Part shown: positions 21,601 through 32,612 of the stretch, piece after piece
Layout of the letters: each line of letters opens with the position of its first letter
Numbering within the stretch: position 1 is the first letter of the stretch
Assembly (NCBI GenBank): GCA_029844215.1
Contig: CM056733.1
Span: 16,427,501-16,491,500 of the forward strand
DNA from: Przewalskia tangutica
Taxonomy: Eukaryota; Streptophyta; Magnoliopsida; Solanales; Solanaceae
DNA: 64,000 nt
Direction: 5' to 3'
Program-made: the position numbers and the translations under genes
Notes under the pieces: generated by a model
What the model was told of the DNA's origin: nothing
Seen by the model: the letters and a program-made list of their open reading frames with translations, nothing else
The model's database searches: none

Positions 21601-22129
21601 CTTGGCCGAACTCTACACAAAGGGGAGGGAGAAGGAGAGCTTTCAAGACTTAGGCAAATTTATGGATGAATTAGTCTTCAAAGGGGTGGGTATTTATAGG
21701 TCAAGTGAAGGCCAACCAATGGCCAAGATCTTGCCAAGTGCAAGGCAAGTGTAGGGCCAAGATTCACCCATGTGTCCTTGAACAACTAACACACAAAAAA
21801 ATATCCTACCAACTCCCCTTGACCAACAAGGCCAATCGTCCAACCCACCCTTTACCGCCCACTCACGTCCGCCAATGAGAGGGTGCCAAGTGGCGCCCTC
21901 TTGTTGGCCCAACACGTTTCGTCTCTCGGAAAAATCCGTAAAAATTAAAAATGACATAGCCGGAAATTCCCCTACGAAAGCTGTGAAAACGTTTCGTCGA
22001 AAAACGATTCTAACCGGGTGTTGTGCACAAAAATAAATCGGCCAAGCTTATTCTCAAGTTCAAATTTTTTTCTACGTACGTCCTTACGTACATCCTTACG
22101 TACATACTCTGAAAATACGGGGTATAACA
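18668..22129 (-). mobile_element. Solo LTR IV (3462 bp) in element I's integrase
   Basis: It reads TGTCACGACCCG...GGGTATAACA on the plus strand, so it is a minus-strand LTR with perfect TTATC duplications and no interior. That is the product expected from recombination between the two LTRs of a full element. It carries the family motifs: TATTTATA (minus TATA box) at 21691-21698, GTACGTCTACCGTAC at 20667-20681, and the CATAAAG/GTTATAAC block at about 20583-20640. Local repeats are a 25-bp unit with CCAATGTTCAAGTTTGCC three times at about 20042-20110 and a degenerate GCATAGTCTC-type tandem at about 19390-19650. Confidence 0.95.
21691..21698 (-). promoter_or_regulatory. Putative TATA box, solo LTR IV
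   Basis: TATTTATAGG on the plus strand is CCTATAAATA on the minus strand, at the same LTR position as in the other family members. Confidence 0.7.
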
Positions 22130-22134
22130 TTATC

Positions 22135-22620
22135 ACAGGATTACCTCGCACTCCGAGGAAGCATGATTCTATATGGGTTATCGTCGATAGGCTGACGAAA
22201 TCAGCCCACTTTCTTCCCGTCAGGACGACTTTCTCGGCCGAGGACTATGCCAGACTTTACATCCGAGAGATCGTGAGACTGCATGGCGTCCCTATTTCTA
22301 TCATATCAGACAGAGGAGCCCAGTTTACGGCTAACTTCTGGAGGTCTTTCCGTAGGCGGTCTAGGACGCAGTGAGCACGAGCATCGCATTCCATCCTCGG
22401 AGACGGACAGCAGAGCGCACTATCCGCACTCTTGAGGATATGCTGCGAGCCTGTATTATTGACTTCAGGGGTAGCTGGGAGGATCATTTGCCTCTAGTTG
22501 AGTTTGCGTATAATAATAGCTACCACTCCAGTATTCAGATGGCGCCTTATGAGGCCTTGTATGAGAGGAAGTGCAGATCGCCGATAGGCTGGTTTGATGT
22601 AGGCGAGTGCGATTAGTGGG
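22135..22620 (+). pseudogene. Integrase catalytic core of element I
   Basis: The frame continues from 18667 across the solo LTR as T-G-L-P-R-T-P-R-K-H-D-S-I-W-V-I-V-D-R-L-T-K-S-A-H-F-L-P-V. The second catalytic aspartate is in I-S-D-R-G-A-Q-F-T (GAC at 22309-22311). A frameshift and stop follow near 22360-22375. From 22371 another frame gives A-F-H-P-R-R-R-T-A-E-R-T-I, with the catalytic glutamate at 22413-22415, then L-E-D-M-L-R-A-C-I-I-D-F, F-A-Y-N-N-S-Y-H-S-S-I-Q-M-A-P-Y-E-A-L-Y and C-R-S-P-I-G-W-F. The D-D-E set survives but the reading frame does not. Confidence 0.93.
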
Positions 22621-23165
22621 ACCAGATTTGGTGCAGTGCGATGGATAAGGTGAAGCTTATCCAGAGCGATCGATAACTCGAGTCGATAAGTCATACGCAG
22701 ATCATCGCCGCTTCGGCATCTAGAGTTTGAGGTTGGTGATTGGGTTTTCCTCGGTGTCGCCCATGGCGGTGTGATGAGATTCGGAAGAAAGGGAAACTCA
22801 CCCAAGGTACATTGGGCATCGACGATTGTCCGCGAGGTAGGCAAGGTTGCCTACGAGTTGGATCTGCCGTCCGATCCAAGGCGGTGCATCCGGTGTTTCA
22901 TGTTTCTATCGCCGGAGATGTATCGGGATCCATCTAGGTGCACCCGATTGACGATGTCCGTGTGACCGGGGGTTGTCGTATGAGGAGATTCCCATAGCGA
23001 TAATCGATCGTCGTTAGGCGTCTGCGACCAAGGACGTGGCTTCCACAAAGTCTTGTGGCGGAACGAGCTCAGGGAGGAGATGCCGTGGGAAGCTGAGGAG
23101 GACATGAGGCAGAAGTATCCTCACCTATTCCCCACACCTCCAGGTAACTCACTTTCCTACTTATA
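22621..23165 (+). pseudogene. Integrase C-terminus with chromodomain-like tail (element I)
   Basis: Pieces in shifting frames: A-M-D-K-V-K-L-I-Q (about 22638), F-E-V-G-D-W-V-F-L (about 22727), M-R-F-G-R-K-G-K-L-T (about 22771), V-A-Y-E-L-D-L-P-S (about 22848) and H-P-V-F-H-V-S. This is the GPY/F-type module before the chromodomain. Then I-D-R-R-V-R-R-L-R, T-K-D-V-A-S, V-L-W-R-N-E and W-E-A-E-E-D-M-R-Q-K-Y-P-H-L-F (to about 23130) follow the chromodomain pattern of Tekay/Del chromoviruses. Chromodomains bind modified histone tails and steer integration to heterochromatin. The ending is about P-G-N-S-L-S-Y-L then a stop near 23163. Confidence 0.78.
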
Positions 23166-23269
23166 AATTTTCATTGTCATATTTTCTTAAGTGTTGTATT
23201 ATGGCCATGTGAGGCATTTGCAAACTGTTTAAGTTATGAGAAACCTTATCGTTATCTGTCTTGGGAAGG

Positions 23270-23304
23270 AACATTCGGGACGAATGTTTCTAAGGAGGGG
23301 AGAA
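23270..23304 (+). promoter_or_regulatory. Inverted repeat and polypurine tract of element I
   Basis: AACATTCGGGACGAATGTT at 23270-23288 and purine tract AGGAGGGGAGAA at 23293-23304, directly before the 3' LTR. Identical to those of element III. Confidence 0.9.
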
Positions 23305-25889
23305 TGTTATACCCCGTATTTCCAGAGTATGTACGTAAGGGCATACGTACAAAAGTTTAGCCTTAAGATAGGTACTATGGACGAAATTGGTGCACAACCC
23401 AAGAAACAAATTGTTTTCCGACGAAACGTTTTCCAAACTTTGCGTAGGGAAAATTCCGGCTATGTCATTTATAATTTTTGCGGATTTTTCCGAGAGATGA
23501 AATATTTTGGACCAACGAGAGGGTGACACTTGTCACCCTCAAGTGGGCGGTACCTTGGACGATTCTTGGCAAGATTTTGTGGCTTGTTTTGTGGCCTAAA
23601 ACTTGGGTCAATGTTTGTGAGGGATTTGTGGAGTAGGATAGGGTGCACTTGTGCAAATCTCCACCATACACTTGCCTACCACTTGGCTTCATCTTGGCCC
23701 TTGAAAGCCCTATAAATACCCCCCTTGAGTTGATGAATTCTTCATCCACAAATCAACTTTCCAAGTCTAAAAATCCCTCCCTCCCTTTGTGTAGTTCTCG
23801 CCCAAGCCTCCCCCTTGAGAAGGCCTTGGCCGAAACCACCCCCTCCCCCTTTGTAGTGTCCTAGCCGAGACACACCCCCCCTTCCCTTGGAAATTGCTCT
23901 CGTCCAAGCATACCCCCTCTTGGTAGAAATACTCTCCAAGTATTGTTACTATCCCCAAAATACCTTAGCCAATCCCTTGTAGTATTTCCAAAGTTACCTC
24001 TATACTTAGAGTCCGGAAAATACTACTATACTTCCTTTAGCCACTAAACGAAACCCTAGGAGAAACTTCATTGTTGGTTGAAGTAGAAAGTAGAAGTTGT
24101 GTAGAAACTTCTAAGGGTTTCTTGGAGCGGATTGGAGCATACAGATTAAGAGCTAAACCTCGCTCAGGATCGACTTATATCTTGGATAATATTGGGCTTA
24201 TCGAGGTAAATAATCTTATCCTTCTATCGTAATTAGAGATTGCATACTGTAGAAGTATAGAAATAAGTATAAAATACATAGAAGGATATTAAAGAAGATA
24301 ATTGAACTGTAATCACATCAGAAGTATTAAAGAAGATTGAACTGTACTTACATAGATCGTATTTACTGAGACTTGTATAGTTTACCGTAGGAAGTCTGCC
24401 GATTTTCCGTAGAATAGAGAACCATCTGCTTAGATTATCCTACATAGTAGTCTAGACGTTGATAGACGTATCTGACTATTATAGGTTGATACTCTGCGCG
24501 CGATATATTCGACTTGGCAGGTGGATTTCGCCGAGAAGGTATGTGATTCTTCCTATCCTCTAGAGCATGATATTTTTAAAGTATATATATAGTACGGTAG
24601 ACGTACGTGTGTTAACTGAACATGGTTTTACTTGACGTCTTCTGACTTGAGTCTAAATAACAAGAATCTTGAAGTATTTCAAAAGAATTATGAATCATTT
24701 TTGAAAGAAGAGTAATACTTGGTTTTTAAACAAAAGCTTAAGAGTTATACTAGCTTTATGGGAAGTTAGGTATAACGACTTAAGAAAGAGAAAAGGAACA
24801 GTTTACTTATGTGTTTATGAAAGACTTGTATTGATTTCTGGAAAGTATAATAAGATGGTTTGATGAGTAGACATATTATGATGCTATGTGTGTTAGTGTC
24901 TTGTAACATTTGTATAAGAGGGTATTCTTGTTGTGCTTATGTTGCTTAATGATAAGCTGTTATGTTAGTATTATATCACTCACCTCTTGACATGATACCG
25001 GGGGTTAAGCGCCTCCGACGCGGGTAGACTCAAAGCGATGCAGGACCATGATTCGAGAATACCTCATGCGGGTCCAGGGACCTATGCGCGAGCTACGAGA
25101 GTTCCGTGTTAGTGCGGTCCTTGTGGCCATGCGGTCTATGTGGCCATGCGGACTACGAGTCCAGGACGATGCCGAGGAGTAGCTACCCTCGATGCGGGGA
25201 ATACCTCATGCGGGCCTATGTGAGTGGCCTATGCGGACTGCGGGAGTTCATGATTAGGCGTGCATAATGATACTATGGGCGATTGGCCTTGCTTCGATCA
25301 TTCGCAGCCTAGAAAGAGACCTGTTACAGTTTACCTCTTATTGCTCTTGTTTGTGATGTGGCACTATGTGCGGTTACCTTGGTTGTTTCGTACATATTTG
25401 TAAAAATTGGTTTTAAAATGATATGATTTCATTTAAGTACTTTACAGTTTCACATACTTGGTACCTGTTGTACTGACCTCCTTCGGGGGGCTGCGTTCAT
25501 GCCGCAGATAAAGGGAAGCAGGTAGCGGATCCTCAGTCTTAGGATCTTTTCTTTGGTGTCAGGAGCTCCATCTTCTCCGGAGGCTCGACTTTTGGGTATG
25601 ATCTCCCTGTTGTTGTAGATAGTTTTGTACATTCAGGGTATGGCGGGGCCCTGTCCCGCCATAGTTGTTTACTTCCTTAGAGGTCTGTAGTCCTATTGTA
25701 CAGTTGGGATGTAACTGCCAGATTTTGGTTTATATATATATATGCCGAAATGCGACTTTTCTCAGGAACTGTGTCTTAATTTACATTTGTTTCATGTCTT
25801 GTTTTTATATTCCGCTGATTACTCTGATGTATGACTACTTGGGTGCCCGGGTAAGGCACCAGTCACGGGCCCTGGAACGGGTCGTGACA
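23305..25889 (+). repeat. 3' LTR of element I (2585 bp)
   Basis: Begins TGTTATACCCCGTATTTCC and ends GTCGTGACA. It has TATAAATACCCC at 23711, GTACGGTAGACGTAC at 24592-24606, a single GTTATACTAGCTTTATGGG block near 24739, and a degenerate tandem with CCTCATGCGGG and CCTATGCGGACTGCG at about 25040-25260. The tail is conserved (CACATACTTGGTACCTGTTG at about 25452). It is shorter than the LTRs of III, mostly for lack of one TTATAAC/CTTTATG segment. Confidence 0.94.
23711..23718 (+). promoter_or_regulatory. Putative TATA box, element I 3' LTR
   Basis: TATAAATACC about 406 bp into the LTR, followed by TTCTTCATCC; conserved in position across the family. Confidence 0.7.
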
Positions 25890-25890
25890 C

Positions 25891-26436
25891 CTACCAATAC
25901 ATAAATCTGAGGTCATGGTACATCTTAGTCGACCCCGGATGAATAGAGTAACGAGCACTGTGTGCCTCCCCCAGAATCTGCTGACGAAGTCCTGCAACAT
26001 CGAGAACACACAATCTGCCCTCGAATCTTAGCACCCCATCAGGCGCTACCTCAAATAGACTATTCTCCTCTCGAAGAGCCGTATCTCGATACCGTATCAT
26101 AAATGGGTCCTCATACTATCGCCTCTTCACCTCATCAACGATGGAAGACTCGGCAATATCACGAACCCGTACCCCACTATCATCGGTATCGACCAATCGA
26201 ACCCCAAGGCTCGCTAGCTGATGGATCTGACGGACCATGTCCTGTCTACCTGGCTGCACCTCTGACAGACTCCCCATAGATCTACGACTCAAAGCATCTT
26301 CGACCACGTTGGCTTTTCCCGGATGGTATAGGATATCAACATCATAATCCTTCAACAATTCTAACCACCGTCTCTGCCGCAAGTTTAGCTCCATCTGCCT
26401 GAAGATGTACTGGAGGCTCTTGTGGTCTGTATACAT
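25891..26436 (-). pseudogene. RNase H C-terminus and H2C2 integrase region of element V, left interior
   Basis: Read on the minus strand: M-Y-T-D-H-K-S-L-Q-Y-I-F-R-Q, L-N-L-R-Q-R-R-W-L-E-L-L-K-D-Y-D, I-L-Y-H-P-G-K-A-N-V-V-E-D-A-L-S-R-R (26436-26281; end of RNase H with T-D-H-K-S-L), then the linker L-G-V-R-L-V-D-T-D-D-S-G-V. After a one-codon break at 26101-26115 come R-Y-R-D-T-A-L-R-E and H-S-A-R-Y-S-I-H-P-G-S-T-K-M-Y-H-D-L (26100-25891). Element I cuts it at 25890, so the integrase that should follow is beyond element I's off-window left end. At its upstream end (about 26440) it joins leader sequence directly: gag, protease and RT are deleted. Confidence 0.9.
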
Positions 26437-26652
26437 AAATCCGTATAGTTGTATGTCACAATACCAGCTATACTACAAACATTACCTACCTGGATACACA
26501 ATCCACATCATATTTCCTGGGTCACTGCTACCTTTCTCGTAGCTGCAAACAACATAACCTGTTAGGGAGAGACGACCCTAACCACACAGCTCTATCGCAC
26601 GATCTTAGAGTGAGAAGAATGGAAACCAATCCTAAATGTCCTGCAGCCTCCT

Positions 26653-26686
26653 GATTATAGATGTGGTGCACAACACACCGATAATC
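26653..26686 (-). other. Leader hairpin with GTGCAC loop (element V, left interior)
   Basis: Exact minus-strand counterpart of 2839-2872: GATTAT/ATAATC outer stem, six-pair inner stem, TTGTGCAC loop. Confidence 0.6.
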
Positions 26687-26732
26687 AAGACTCTACTAGA
26701 CAAGGTCTGTAGACACTTTCCGAGGACTAACT

Positions 26733-26744
26733 GCTCTGATACCA
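26733..26744 (-). promoter_or_regulatory. tRNA primer binding site, element V left interior
   Basis: GCTCTGATACCA on the plus strand (TGGTATCAGAGC on minus), unaltered, four bases from the LTR end. Confidence 0.93.
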
Positions 26745-26748
26745 CTTT

Positions 26749-27644
26749 TTTCACGACCCGACCGGGCTCGTGGATCGTGCCCTACCCAGGCACCCGCTGT
26801 ATATATCAGAGAATAGCAGCGGAACATACACAACACACATAAAAACTTAGACAATAAACAACAACAGGCTAGCCGATAAGGCCACCTCCCGTAAAATATA
26901 CACAATCTAGAAATCGAACAGTACATCTTTTTTTTTTCTTTACAACCCAATCCACAATGTGACTACAGACCTCTAAGAATAACAACTGTGACGGGACAGG
27001 GCCCCGCCATACCCCTGAATATACAACAACCAACCATACCAGGGATAGGCCTCCGGAGTAATGGAGATTCCCAACAGCTGAACAGTGATCCTAAGAGTGA
27101 GGATCAACAACCTGTATACTCTACCTGCGGCATGAACGCATCCCCCCGAAGGAGGTCAGTACAACATATACCAAATATGTGAAACTGAAAGTACAGTAGT
27201 GAAATCATAAGTCTAAAATAAAGCTGGAGACACGTATGATAACTCAAACAACAGTACACTGTGCCTTACTAACAATGAGAGTAAACAAGTATATACTTTA
27301 CTTCATAAAAATAGGAGGCTCATGATCAAACAGGGTCCCTCGCCCGTAGTATCAATAAGCAATCCTACTCCTGAGACTATTTCACCCGCATGGGTCTTGT
27401 GGACCCGCATGAGGTATTCCTCGCGTAGGCTGTACCCGCCCACATGGGACTATTTCACCCGCATAAGCCCATAAGGACTCGCATGAGGTATTCCTCGCAT
27501 CATGGGTAGCAAATCCATGGAACAGGTGGTATAACGTCTTGGGGGTTTACCCCTCATTTATACTCTTACCCTGAAGCAGGTGGTATAACGTCTTGGGGGT
27601 TTACCCCTCATTTATACTCTTACCCTGAAGCAGGTGGTATAACG
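26749..27644 (-). repeat. Middle LTR of element V, first part
   Basis: It starts TTTCACGACCCG, with the expected TG read as TT. It closely matches the LTR start at 63607. At about 27525-27644 is a 54-bp tandem unit containing GGTGGTATAACGTCTTGGGG and CCTCATTTATACTCTTACCC. Element VI is inserted inside this array after 27644. The LTR resumes at 37089. Confidence 0.88.
27525..27644 (-). repeat. 54-bp LTR tandem repeat of element V
   Basis: Two full copies and a partial of GTATAACGTCTTGGGGGTTT + ACCCCTCATTTATACTC.... A further copy continues after element VI at 37089-37125. The same unit, on the plus strand, forms the array in solo LTR VII at 44725-44938. Confidence 0.85.
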
Positions 27645-30600
27645 TGTCATGACCCGTTCCGGGGCCCGTGACTGGTGCCTTACCCGGGCACCCAAGTAGT
27701 CATACATCAGAGAAAAACCAGCGGAATATAAAACAACCAAGATATGAAACAGTATAAGTAAGACACGCTTTAGGAAAAAGTTGCCTTCGGCATAATGTAT
27801 ATAAATAACCCAAAACGAATGGCTACATCCCAACCTTACAACAGTCTACAGACCTCTAAGAGTTTAAAACAACAATGGCGGGACAGGCCCCGCCATACCT
27901 CGAATACAAATATCTACAACGGCAGGGACCATACTAAAATGCTAAGCTCCGAGAAACGGAGCTTTCCCAACGCCAAGCGGTGATCCTAAGAACGAGGATC
28001 AACGAGGAGTACCTTTACTGCAGATGAACGCAGCCCCAAGGAGGTCGATAACAGTACCAAGTATGTGAAATCAAAATACAGTAAATGAAATCATAGTAGT
28101 CTATATAAGGCGGAGAGATGTATGATAAGCCAACACTACGCTCACAATAAATAGCGATCATGCCAAGTCGTGACTCATGCCTCAAAGTCATCACAATAGA
28201 ACCGCACGGGGTAAGTAAGGCATAGCCGACTACTAAAACCTACGCACTAACAAGGTCATAAATCAGATCATGAGATCTGTCTGGCCGTCACATGATCAAA
28301 GCCGCCACTCGCCGCAGATCTAATGTGCGCATCTAGTCCCGAACTTCCCGCACTCGCATAGGCCAAACAGATAGGCCCGCATGAGGTATAACCCCGCATC
28401 GAGGGTAGCTACTCCCAGCCGCCCTAGACACGTCGTCCGCATGGCTACAAGAACCGCATGACCACAAGGGCCGATACTAACCTGGAACTCCCGCAGCTCG
28501 CATAGGCCATACTGCACCCGCATAAGGTATTCTCGAATCATAGGTCCATCGACCCGCCGAGTCTACCCCAGACGGAGCAGCTTAACCCGGAGTTATGAAT
28601 GATATAATATCAACATAACCGCTTATTGCTAAACAACATAAGCACAACAAGGAAAACCCCTTTACACAAATATCACAAGATACTAACTCACGTAGCATCC
28701 TAACATGTTTACTTATCAAGTCAACAAGAAAATATTACAAGACTATCACAAATCAATACAATCAAGTTATTCACACAAGGTACTTTCTATATTATGTTAA
28801 CAAGTTCGGTTGTTAGCCCCAAAGTACTTCATGTATTACTCTTTTAAAAGATCCGCTTTCTTTTACAAAAGTCACACAATACCCGTAGTATAAAAATAGA
28901 GTAATTATCTTTTGAAGTTCATTAAAACACTTCTCCTTGTAAAATCAAGTAACAACATTCTTTCCTAACGCTCAAGTTTGCCTAATTTCAATTACTCAAG
29001 TTTCTCATTTTCAAAGGGTTTGTAGTTCATAGTTTTAATCCTTTAAAACAATTTGAGAAACATATACCCTAAGTGTGAGTAGGTTATTATTATTCGTAAC
29101 AATCTTATTACAAAGACCGTGATCTAGTAAATGTAATATCCTTTTGTCTCATCTTAGCTCCTATGCAGATGGAAGTTTCTACTAGTTTTAATAATACCTT
29201 ATTAGTCAAAATAATTCCCTTTATTAGCGTTGTGGTTTGTTCGACATTTATTCGATTGGTAAAACATCATTCCTTTTGAAAACCAAAAATACTAATTACT
29301 CACTAATGAGGTTTCACACTTTTAACAAAATTCATATTAGTATAATAAGTCAAGTCTCTTATTTCCTTAAATCAATAAATCGTTCTTTTATCACTCTTAA
29401 GCCGTTATACCTAACCTCCCATAAAGCTAGTATAACTCTTCACTTTTAAAACCAAGTGTTACTCTTCGTTAAAAATGATTCAAGATTCTTTTGAAATGTT
29501 TTCGATTCTTTATTATTCGAAAGCTTGAGGCATCTGCAAGTATTATTCGTGCTTAAGCGTAGGCATTGCCGTAAGTATTATTCGTGCTTAAGTCAAAGAC
29601 ATTGCCGTAGTTATTATTCGCTTAACATACGTACGCCTACCGTACTATATATATTGTAAAATATCATGCTTTAGGAAGAATCACATACCTTCTACGAAAA
29701 CCTCCCGCCAAGTGAATATGTCGCGCGCAGAGTATCGACCTATAATACCAACACGCCTATCAACGCCCGCATCAGATCGTACAAAGTTCTAAGCAGAGGT
29801 TCGTTATTCTATGGTCATTTGGGCAGACTTCCCTACCCTGAGCTACTCAAGTTCATCAGGAAAACAAATTCTATGTAAGTACGCCTATTATTCATCTTTT
29901 AAACCCTTCTACTGTGATAATAGCTCAATTCTATTCTCGCAATATCCTTCTAAGTATTTAATACTTATTCCTATACTTCTACAGATATATATTCTAATTA
30001 CAAAAGGAGGATAAGGTTATTTACCTCGGTAAGCCCAATAATATCCTAGATAAAAGTCGCGCTGAGCAAGGTTTAGCTCCTAAGTTGTGCGCTCAGAGTC
30101 TAATAAAACCTTAGAAGTTCTTCACAACTTCTACTAAGGACTAAGGGATTTGGGCTAGGGTAATTCTGCATTATAACGATACTAGAAGGCAACTTTTCTA
30201 CCAAGGGAGGGGTAGTGTTTCGGCTAGGCTAGCTTTAGAGGGGGTTGCTCTCGCTAGGGCTTCTCAAAAGGGAGGGTGTGTTTGGACGAAACAACAAGAG
30301 GAGAGGAGGATTTGAGACTTAGATAGATTGCTCAATTTAGGATGAAATAACTCTTCAACAAGGGGTATTTATAGGTCAAGACATGGCCAACCAATGGCCA
30401 AGATTATGCCAAGTGCAAGGCAAGTGTAGGGTGAGGATTTAGGCAAGTGTCCTTGGCCAACTTGCACACAAAATATCCTACCAACTCCAAGACAAAACAA
30501 GCCATCCCAATCGGCCCTATTGCGCTGACATCCATCAATGAGAGGGTGACAAGTGTCGCCTCTCGTTGGTCCAACGTGTTGCGCCTCTCGGAAAAATCCG

Positions 30601-31053
30601 CAAAAATTAGAAACGACATAGCCGGAATTTATCCTACGCGAGTTGTGTAAAACGTTCGTAAAAACGACTCTAAACGGCAAAGTGTACAAAGTGGAATTCG
30701 CCCAAGCCAACTAGGGGGTGACACGTGTCGCCTCCTACTCGCCCAAAATATTTCATCTTCCAAAATATCCACAATGGCCAAAATCTCAAAACAAAGTGGG
30801 CCCTACAAAATCAGAATTTTCTCCCGTGGCCCCACGTGACCATTTCCGAAAATAAAATTCCATAATTCTCTAAAATTCCAAGAAGTCCGAATACCAAATC
30901 TGGGAATCCAATTCCCATTAACGAATCTTTTTCCTTCACAAAAACCGGAAACTTTTCCGTGGAAAAATCACCTCTTTCTTCCATTCCAATTCCAATGTCG
31001 TATTCTCGTACGTACGTCCTCGCATACATACCTTGAAACTACGGGGTATAACA
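27645..31053 (-). repeat. 3' LTR of element VI (3409 bp)
   Basis: TGTCATGACCCG...GGGTATAACA on the plus strand. TATTTATA (minus TATA box) at 30366-30373. It has a degenerate tandem with CCCGCATGAGGTAT and AACTTCCCGCACTCGCATAGG at about 28330-28570 and the TATACC...CATAAAGCTAG block near 29405. ATTATTCGTGCTTAAG is repeated near 29540-29620. Confidence 0.94.
30366..30373 (-). promoter_or_regulatory. Putative TATA box, element VI 3' LTR
   Basis: TATTTATAGGTCAAG on the plus strand; minus-strand CCTATAAATA, family position. Confidence 0.7.
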
Positions 31054-31088
31054 TTCTCCCCTCCTTAGAAACATTCGTCCCGAATGTT
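31054..31088 (-). promoter_or_regulatory. Polypurine tract and inverted repeat of element VI
   Basis: On the minus strand, AACATTCGGGACGAATGTT (31088-31070) then AGGAGGGGAGAA (31065-31054) abuts the LTR. Confidence 0.88.
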
Positions 31089-32612
31089 CCTTCTAGGTAT
31101 CATAACAAACAGGCGCCAATATAGTCCTTACTGCTATACTTACTAAACAACCATGCCACACCTGGTCACAACACAACAAGCGCGCATACTTATCTCCAAG
31201 TCCACGAGGAATCACCTCTATCACAAAATATTCCTACTCGAGATCTAAAAAGATACTCCCTTCGCCCCTACTCTTTACAAACGAATGATCACACCTATGC
31301 TCGTAATACATGCTCGTTCTTCCCTTACTCGTCGTGATACCACTTTTGTCACTTTGTCGCGAGCCCTGCTCCGACGACCCAACAAATGGTACCGGGCTGC
31401 TTGCGATCCCTGAGGATGTCGTACACTTCTTGTACGCTCGAACTCTTACCACCCTTCTGTTACTGCTTAGTTTCCAAATCTCGGGGTTACTATCTCTAAC
31501 GTGGTCATCATTAATCGGGAACACTGGGTGGATTTCGATACTTTCCGAACATAACAATACGAAAGATCGGACGATCGCCTCCTAAGTCGGACGGCAATGC
31601 TAACATATAGGCAACCTGGCCTAATCTTCACATGAACTCAAAAGGCCCAAAGTAACACGGCTAAGTTTCTCTGTTTTCCAAAACTCACACCCTATCCACA
31701 AATCACTGGAACAAACTCAACCAACTATCTCGAACCTTGCCCACAACCAACCAATCGAACCGCACCTTATAATTCCGCCCCTACAAGGCATCCAAAGGCG
31801 ACAACCGAATCGAAATGGTAGCTTAAACATTCCCTCTGGAGACAACAATCCCTACAACTATTCTCGAAATACAAACATCGCCCGAGGCGAATGCGATTCT
31901 GAGACTTACCTGAGTTCTTAACCCCGCTCGTAAAACTTCCAAAAAAGAACAATGCACTGGCTCCACTGCTGTCATAAGGTGAAGGTAGGCACCCTGCAGC
32001 CTTACAACCTTTCTCGCATAATCACCCCTACCGAGTACACCTGCCTTTGCTAGAAGACAAGACGGCCGACCTCCTCGGCCCGACCATCGGTCGAATGTAT
32101 CCCCGAACTCGCACGTTGGTTAACTAAACTGGGCCTAACATCCTAGTGACCCTACCACCCGTGACCACCAAAACTGACCCCACCACCAAACAGGCCACGG
32201 GTCGACCCGCCACATGGCCTCAACCCAACCCGCAACGCAAACACTAGCTCCCGATTCTAATAATCTCACCAATCACGTTATTTAAAACCTAGCGGTCTTC
32301 TACCCTCTTTCATTCCACATTACTCAGGGATTCATCCCACAAAAATATCTCACGTATACTATGCACCTCGACAAGGGTCAAACGCGAAGTACTTCTTTTA
32401 CCAAAGATGGCCTCGCCTCTAAGGTCTCTACGTACACATCCTAAGGCTCCCACTTTCTATCCCCAATCTTTCCCCGGTTAACTAATCATGATTCCCAATC
32501 ACAGTTAACACAATGCTATCTGAAAATAATACTTAAGATATTCGCTACACATATAAATCTCTAAAGGGTTAAGGATATACCTGTATCTACGCGGCACTTC
32601 CCTTAGGTCGTT
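31089..32612 (-). other. Non-coding 3' interior of element VI with conserved block
   Basis: No pol motif on either strand. The conserved block is at about 32080-32260. Its stem counterpart CGGGTCGA...TCAACCCA (32198-32227) differs from the other copies but still pairs as RNA with two G-U pairs. Other stretches are short broken frames. Confidence 0.65.

Larger units (their letters stand above)
1..25889 (+). mobile_element. Element I: degenerate Ty3/gypsy (Tekay-like chromovirus) carrying gag-pol and a 3' LTR; 5' end outside window
   Basis: Pieces of one plus-strand element are at 1-2081 (gag, protease, start of RT), 17316-18667 (RT, RNase H, H2C2 zinc finger, start of integrase), 22135-23304 (integrase, tail, polypurine tract) and 23305-25889 (3' LTR). 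The gaps are element II with its duplicated ATGAG and solo LTR IV with its duplicated TTATC. Removing each insertion with one duplication copy reconnects conserved pol motifs: Y-G-H-Y-E-F across the first gap, M-D-F-I/T-G-L-P across the second. The order gag-PR-RT-RH-IN is that of Ty3/gypsy, and the gag core and tail suggest Tekay/Del. It is inactive: there is a stop in gag, frameshifts throughout pol and two insertions. It lies inside element V in the opposite orientation. Its 5' LTR is off-window, so its duplication (CCTAC at 25890-25894 on this side) cannot be checked. Confidence 0.93.

Noticed and set aside
22018..22374. A 118-aa frame starting at 22018 as a separate gene
   Set aside because: Its first part is translated solo LTR IV; only from 22135 is it the integrase of element I.
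23742..23958. Minus-strand glycine/arginine-rich frames in the LTR of element I
   Set aside because: They arise from C-rich pyrimidine tracts downstream of the TATA box; frames are not kept in other LTRs.
25450..25904. Small host gene around the frames at 25450-25632 and 25665-25904
   Set aside because: The region is the conserved 3' part of the LTR, repeated at about 2340-2776, 10010-10438, 15840-16270 and elsewhere.
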